Source of the DNA: Clostridia bacterium
GTDB lineage: Bacteria > Bacillota > Clostridia > Oscillospirales > UBA644
Length of the DNA stretch: 8,263 nucleotides
Direction: 5' to 3'
Assembly: GCA_017424085.1 (NCBI GenBank)
Contig: JAFPBP010000259.1
Location: 1 to 8,263, forward strand
The notes below the pieces were generated by a model. It was given only the letters and a program-made list of their open reading frames with translations, was not told the origin of the DNA and searched no databases. Shown here one piece after another: positions 6,367-8,263 of this stretch. Every line of letters begins with the position of its first letter. Positions within the stretch are counted from its first letter, which is position 1. The position numbers and the translations under genes are program-made.

Positions 6367-6395
6367 AGTATACCATGGGAAGAAAATCTTGTCAA
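6367..6395 (-). promoter_or_regulatory. Sigma-A promoter of the riboswitch and transporter
   Basis: On the minus strand, TTGACA (6390-6395), a 17-bp spacer and TATACT (6367-6372) with TGG extension. Transcription should start near 6360, about 20 nt before P1 of the aptamer. The leader from there to the start codon is about 260 nt, and all of it is explained by aptamer plus expression platform. Confidence 0.92.
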
Positions 6396-6445
6396 GGGAA
6401 CGAGGCGGATTATAACATTTATTTCACATTTTCGGGCAGATCCCC

Positions 6446-6474
6446 TTGATTTCTGCGCCGATCTGTGATATAAT
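6446..6474 (+). promoter_or_regulatory. Sigma-A promoter of ybaK
   Basis: TTGATT (6446-6451), a 17-bp spacer and TATAAT (6469-6474) with TGA extension. It diverges from the riboswitch promoter; about 50 bp separate the two -35 boxes. Confidence 0.88.
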
Positions 6475-6499
6475 GTGCGAAGGAAAGGGGTTTTGACCG

Positions 6500-6982
6500 A
6501 TGAACAAGACCAACGCCATGCGCATGCTGGACAAGGCAAAGATCGCCTACGAGGCAAAGGAATATATTCCCGACGAAAACGATCTGAGCGGGGTGAATAT
6601 TGCCCGACAGATCGGCTTGCCTGCGGGGCAATGCTTTAAGACCATCGTGACAAAGGGGGACAAAACGGGCCCCGTGGTCTTCTGCATTCCCGCCGATCGG
6701 GAGATCGATCTGAAGCAGGCGGCAAGGATCACGGGAAACAAGAAGATCGAGCCCATTCACGTAAAGGATCTGTTGGCGTTGACCGGCTACGTACGGGGCG
6801 CCTGCTCTCCCCTGGGCATGAAGAAAAAATTTCCCACCTATATGGACGAGGCGTGCCTCGGCTACGAAAAGATCACGGTCAGCGCGGGGATCAAGGGATG
6901 TCAGCTGTTGGTGAAGACCGATCAGATCGTCGCCTGCGTCGGCGCCACCGTGGTGCCCCTGACCGCAGAGGCGGGAGAATAA
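6500..6982 (+). CDS. ybaK: YbaK/EbsC-family Cys-tRNA(Pro) deacylase
   Basis: This 160-residue protein matches the YbaK branch of the INS-like trans-editing superfamily, which hydrolyses mischarged aminoacyl-tRNA. The bacterial YbaK type clears Cys from tRNA-Pro after misacylation by ProRS. Visible signatures are CFKTIV (45-50, with the essential lysine at 47), IPADREIDLKQAARITGNKK (63-82), GYVRGACSPLGMKKKFP (96-112) and a closing VSAG (127-130). Length is typical for a stand-alone YbaK. It is cytoplasmic and probably works in trans with ProRS. The start is supported by AAAGGGG about 9 nt before the ATG. It has its own promoter and lies upstream of the ileS leader. I see no convincing terminator between it and the T-box promoter, so some read-through into ileS is possible. 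Confidence 0.93.
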   Translation: MNKTNAMRMLDKAKIAYEAKEYIPDENDLSGVNIARQIGLPAGQCFKTIVTKGDKTGPVVFCIPADREIDLKQAARITGNKKIEPIHVKDLLALTGYVRGACSPLGMKKKFPTYMDEACLGYEKITVSAGIKGCQLLVKTDQIVACVGATVVPLTAEAGE

Positions 6983-7034
6983 GAAAAAAGCACGAAAAAA
7001 CCCTCCCTTTTTCTCAAAAACGCCCCGTACGGGC

Positions 7035-7063
7035 TTGACAAAACGGAAAAAGCGTGATATAAT
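7035..7063 (+). promoter_or_regulatory. Consensus sigma-A promoter of the ileS T-box leader
   Basis: Perfect TTGACA (7035-7040), a 17-bp spacer and perfect TATAAT (7058-7063) with TGA extension. The start of transcription is expected near 7070, giving an ileS leader of about 300 nt. Confidence 0.94.
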
Positions 7064-7069
7064 AGGAAC

Positions 7070-7340
7070 ATAATGAAAGAAACTGAACCGAAAAGCTGTG
7101 ACGAAGCCAGTAATCGGACAGGAAAAGCAAAGCGAGTCGGGGACGGTGTGAGCCCGATGCTGAGTAACGTCCGACGAATATCCCTTCCGAGCTGCGTGCC
7201 GAACGGGTCCGAGACCCTATTAAGTTCCGCCGTGAATCCCCCACGTAACTTGGGGAAGCATATGTACGTATGTGTATCGGGTGGTTGAACGAAGTGCGTC
7301 TTCGTCCCGTAACTGCGGGATGAGGGCGTTTTTGTTTTTC
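7070..7340 (+). ncRNA. T-box riboswitch, isoleucine specifier (AUC)
   Basis: All T-box elements can be placed. In Stem I, a helix (7114-7119 with 7169-7174) sits above a specifier loop with the AGUA (7109-7112) and GAA (7176-7178) loop-E strands. The AUC codon is at 7180-7182. A lower helix, GAAG (7103-7106) with CUUC (7184-7187), and an AGCU pairing resemble the kink-turn base. The apical part has GCGAG and GGUGUGAG, the usual tRNA-elbow platform motif. Stem II is GGGUC/GACCC (7205-7217). A IIA/B pseudoknot is formed by AAGUU and CGUG pairing with CACG and AACUU (7222-7251), whose loop UCCCC pairs with GGGGA (7252-7256). A small Stem III lies at 7258-7273. The antiterminator has CGGG (7278-7281) with CCCG, then a 7-nt bulge starting UGGU (7282-7285), then ACGAAG/CUUCGU. 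Uncharged tRNA-Ile, with discriminator A73, would pair with UGGU and permit transcription of ileS. Confidence 0.93.
7297..7339 (+). terminator. T-box intrinsic terminator
   Basis: A 13-bp stem (7297-7309 with 7316-7328, including G-U pairs) has a 6-nt loop and is followed by TTTTTGTTTTT. Its 5' arm overlaps the 3' strands of the antiterminator (7300-7309), so the two folds exclude each other, as expected for a transcriptional T-box. Confidence 0.92.
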
Positions 7341-7372
7341 GGGAAGGTTCAAAAATCAACGGAGGAAACTCA

Positions 7373-8263
7373 ATGTACGAGAAAGTATCGGGCGATCTGA
7401 ATTTCGTCGAACGCGAGAAAAAAATCGAAAAATTCTGGGCTGAAAACCGCATTTTTGAAAAGAGCATCGACCGCCGCGAGGAGGGGGAATACTACACCTT
7501 CTACGACGGTCCTCCCACCGCAAACGGAAAGCCCCACATCGGGCACGTTTTGACCCGCGTCATCAAGGATATGATTCCCCGCTATCAGGCGATGAAGGGG
7601 AAGTATACCGTCCGCAAGGCGGGCTGGGATACCCACGGTCTGCCCGTAGAGCTTGAGGTAGAAAAGAAGCTTGGGCTGGACGGCAAGGAGCAGATCGAGG
7701 AATACGGGCTTGAGCCCTTCATCAAGGAATGCAAGGAAAGCGTCTGGAACTACAAGGGCATGTGGGAGGACTTCTCCTCCACCGTGGGCTATTGGGCAGA
7801 CATGGAGCATCCCTACGTGACCTACGATAACGATTTCATTGAATCGGAATGGTGGGCGCTGAAGCAGATCTGGGAAAAAGGTCTGCTGTACAAGGGCTTC
7901 AAGATCGTCCCCTATTGCCCCCGTTGCGGAACGCCCCTGTCCAGCCATGAGGTGGCTCAGGGCTATAAGACCGTAAAGGAACGCTCTGCCGTGGTGCGCT
8001 TCAAGGTCGTGGGCGAGGACGCCTACTTCCTGGCATGGACCACCACCCCCTGGACTCTTCCCTCCAACGTGGCGCTCTGCGTCAACCCCGAGGAGGATTA
8101 TTGCAAGGTCAAGGCGGCGGACGGCTACACCGACTACATGGCACAAGCCCTTCTGGATACGGTTCTGGGCAAGCTTGCCACCGACGGCGCTGCCGCTTAC
8201 GAGATCGTAGAGACCTATCTCGGTAAGGATCTGGAATACAAGGAATACGAGCCCCTCTTCGCC
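7373..8263 (+). CDS. ileS: Isoleucyl-tRNA synthetase, N-terminal part (3' end outside window)
   Basis: The first 297 codons of a class I synthetase that charges tRNA-Ile with isoleucine in the cytoplasm. Visible signatures are DGPPTANGKPHIGH (45-58, with the HIGH motif at 55-58 binding ATP), GWDTHGLPVELE (84-95), a CPRC zinc-type pair (C182, C185) in the connective region, and WTTTPWTLPSN (212-222), the threonine-rich start of the CP1 editing domain that removes mischarged valine. The KMSKS loop and anticodon domain would lie beyond the window. The short N-terminus and the GKPHIGHVLTRVIKD pattern resemble the long clostridial IleRS form of roughly 1,000-1,050 residues, rather than the E. coli/S. 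aureus type. The ATG follows GGAGGA (7361-7366). Expression is controlled by the Ile T-box immediately upstream. Confidence 0.97.
   Translation, partial: MYEKVSGDLNFVEREKKIEKFWAENRIFEKSIDRREEGEYYTFYDGPPTANGKPHIGHVLTRVIKDMIPRYQAMKGKYTVRKAGWDTHGLPVELEVEKKLGLDGKEQIEEYGLEPFIKECKESVWNYKGMWEDFSSTVGYWADMEHPYVTYDNDFIESEWWALKQIWEKGLLYKGFKIVPYCPRCGTPLSSHEVAQGYKTVKERSAVVRFKVVGEDAYFLAWTTTPWTLPSNVALCVNPEEDYCKVKAADGYTDYMAQALLDTVLGKLATDGAAAYEIVETYLGKDLEYKEYEPLFA

Noticed and set aside
6407..6416. TATAAT on the minus strand (6409-6414) as a second promoter for the transporter
   Set aside because: No -35-like sequence is present 16-18 bp upstream, whereas TTGACA with 17-bp spacing to TATACT lies slightly downstream.
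4674..6449. Long plus-strand open frame (591 codons) opposite the transporter gene
   Set aside because: Its translation is rich in Gly, Asp, Gln and His with no family motif. It runs antisense to a clear NhaC-family gene and through the riboswitch. It is open only because GC-rich codons on the other strand lack stops.
7021..7034. Palindrome GCCCCGTACGGGC after ybaK as a terminator
   Set aside because: The stem is only about 4 bp and has no U-run on the plus strand. A T-run exists only in the minus direction, where no gene arrives. It abuts the -35 of the ileS promoter.
7073..7288. Plus-strand 71-codon frame across the T-box, a possible leader peptide
   Set aside because: The ATG lies only a few bases after the expected transcription start without a ribosome binding site. 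The sequence is explained by T-box helices, and the peptide has no isoleucine run.
7370..8146. Minus-strand frame of 258 codons opposite ileS
   Set aside because: Antisense to unmistakable ileS, with no ribosome binding site or promoter.

Overview
The window looks like chromosomal DNA from a Gram-positive, low- to mid-GC Clostridia-type bacterium (Bacillota), probably an anaerobe. The evidence is a T-box leader in front of ileS, a lysine riboswitch in front of an NhaC-family transporter, strong AGGAGG-type ribosome binding sites, hairpin-plus-U-run terminators and near-consensus sigma-A promoters. The N-terminal part of IleS resembles clostridial enzymes. I see no mobile element, CRISPR array, phage gene or rRNA/tRNA gene. 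Codon use and base composition look uniform, so this reads as ordinary core/accessory chromosome with two well-built RNA switches.

Layout. Positions 1-968 (minus) hold the N-terminal 322 residues of a multi-pass membrane protein with a GTG start; its 3' end lies outside the window. Between 969 and 1098 two strong promoters sit back to back. Positions 1099-1827 (plus) encode a cytoplasmic endonuclease/exonuclease/phosphatase-fold protein. It converges on a family 20 glycoside hydrolase (1882-3471, minus), and the two genes share one 17-bp perfect-stem terminator. Upstream of the hydrolase lie its own consensus promoter, a terminator, and a two-gene operon of small three-helix membrane proteins (4021-4332 and 3662-4009, minus). 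Next comes an NhaC-family transporter (4440-6101, minus), with a long leader carrying a lysine riboswitch and its terminator/antiterminator (about 6102-6360).

Divergent from that leader, ybaK (6500-6982, plus) encodes a Cys-tRNA(Pro) deacylase-like protein. It is followed by an Ile-specifier T-box leader (about 7070-7340) and the first 297 codons of ileS (7373 to the window end).

How the parts fit. The transporter is probably a lysine transporter, shut off by transcription termination when lysine is plentiful. IleS is induced when uncharged tRNA-Ile accumulates. YbaK and IleS both act on tRNA charging or proofreading, but they have separate promoters. The hydrolase lacks a secretion signal and so probably works on imported amino-sugar oligosaccharides. 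All six assigned promoters share one architecture: a TTG-type -35, exactly 17 bp of spacer and a TGN-extended -10. The two small membrane proteins are the least explained genes here.
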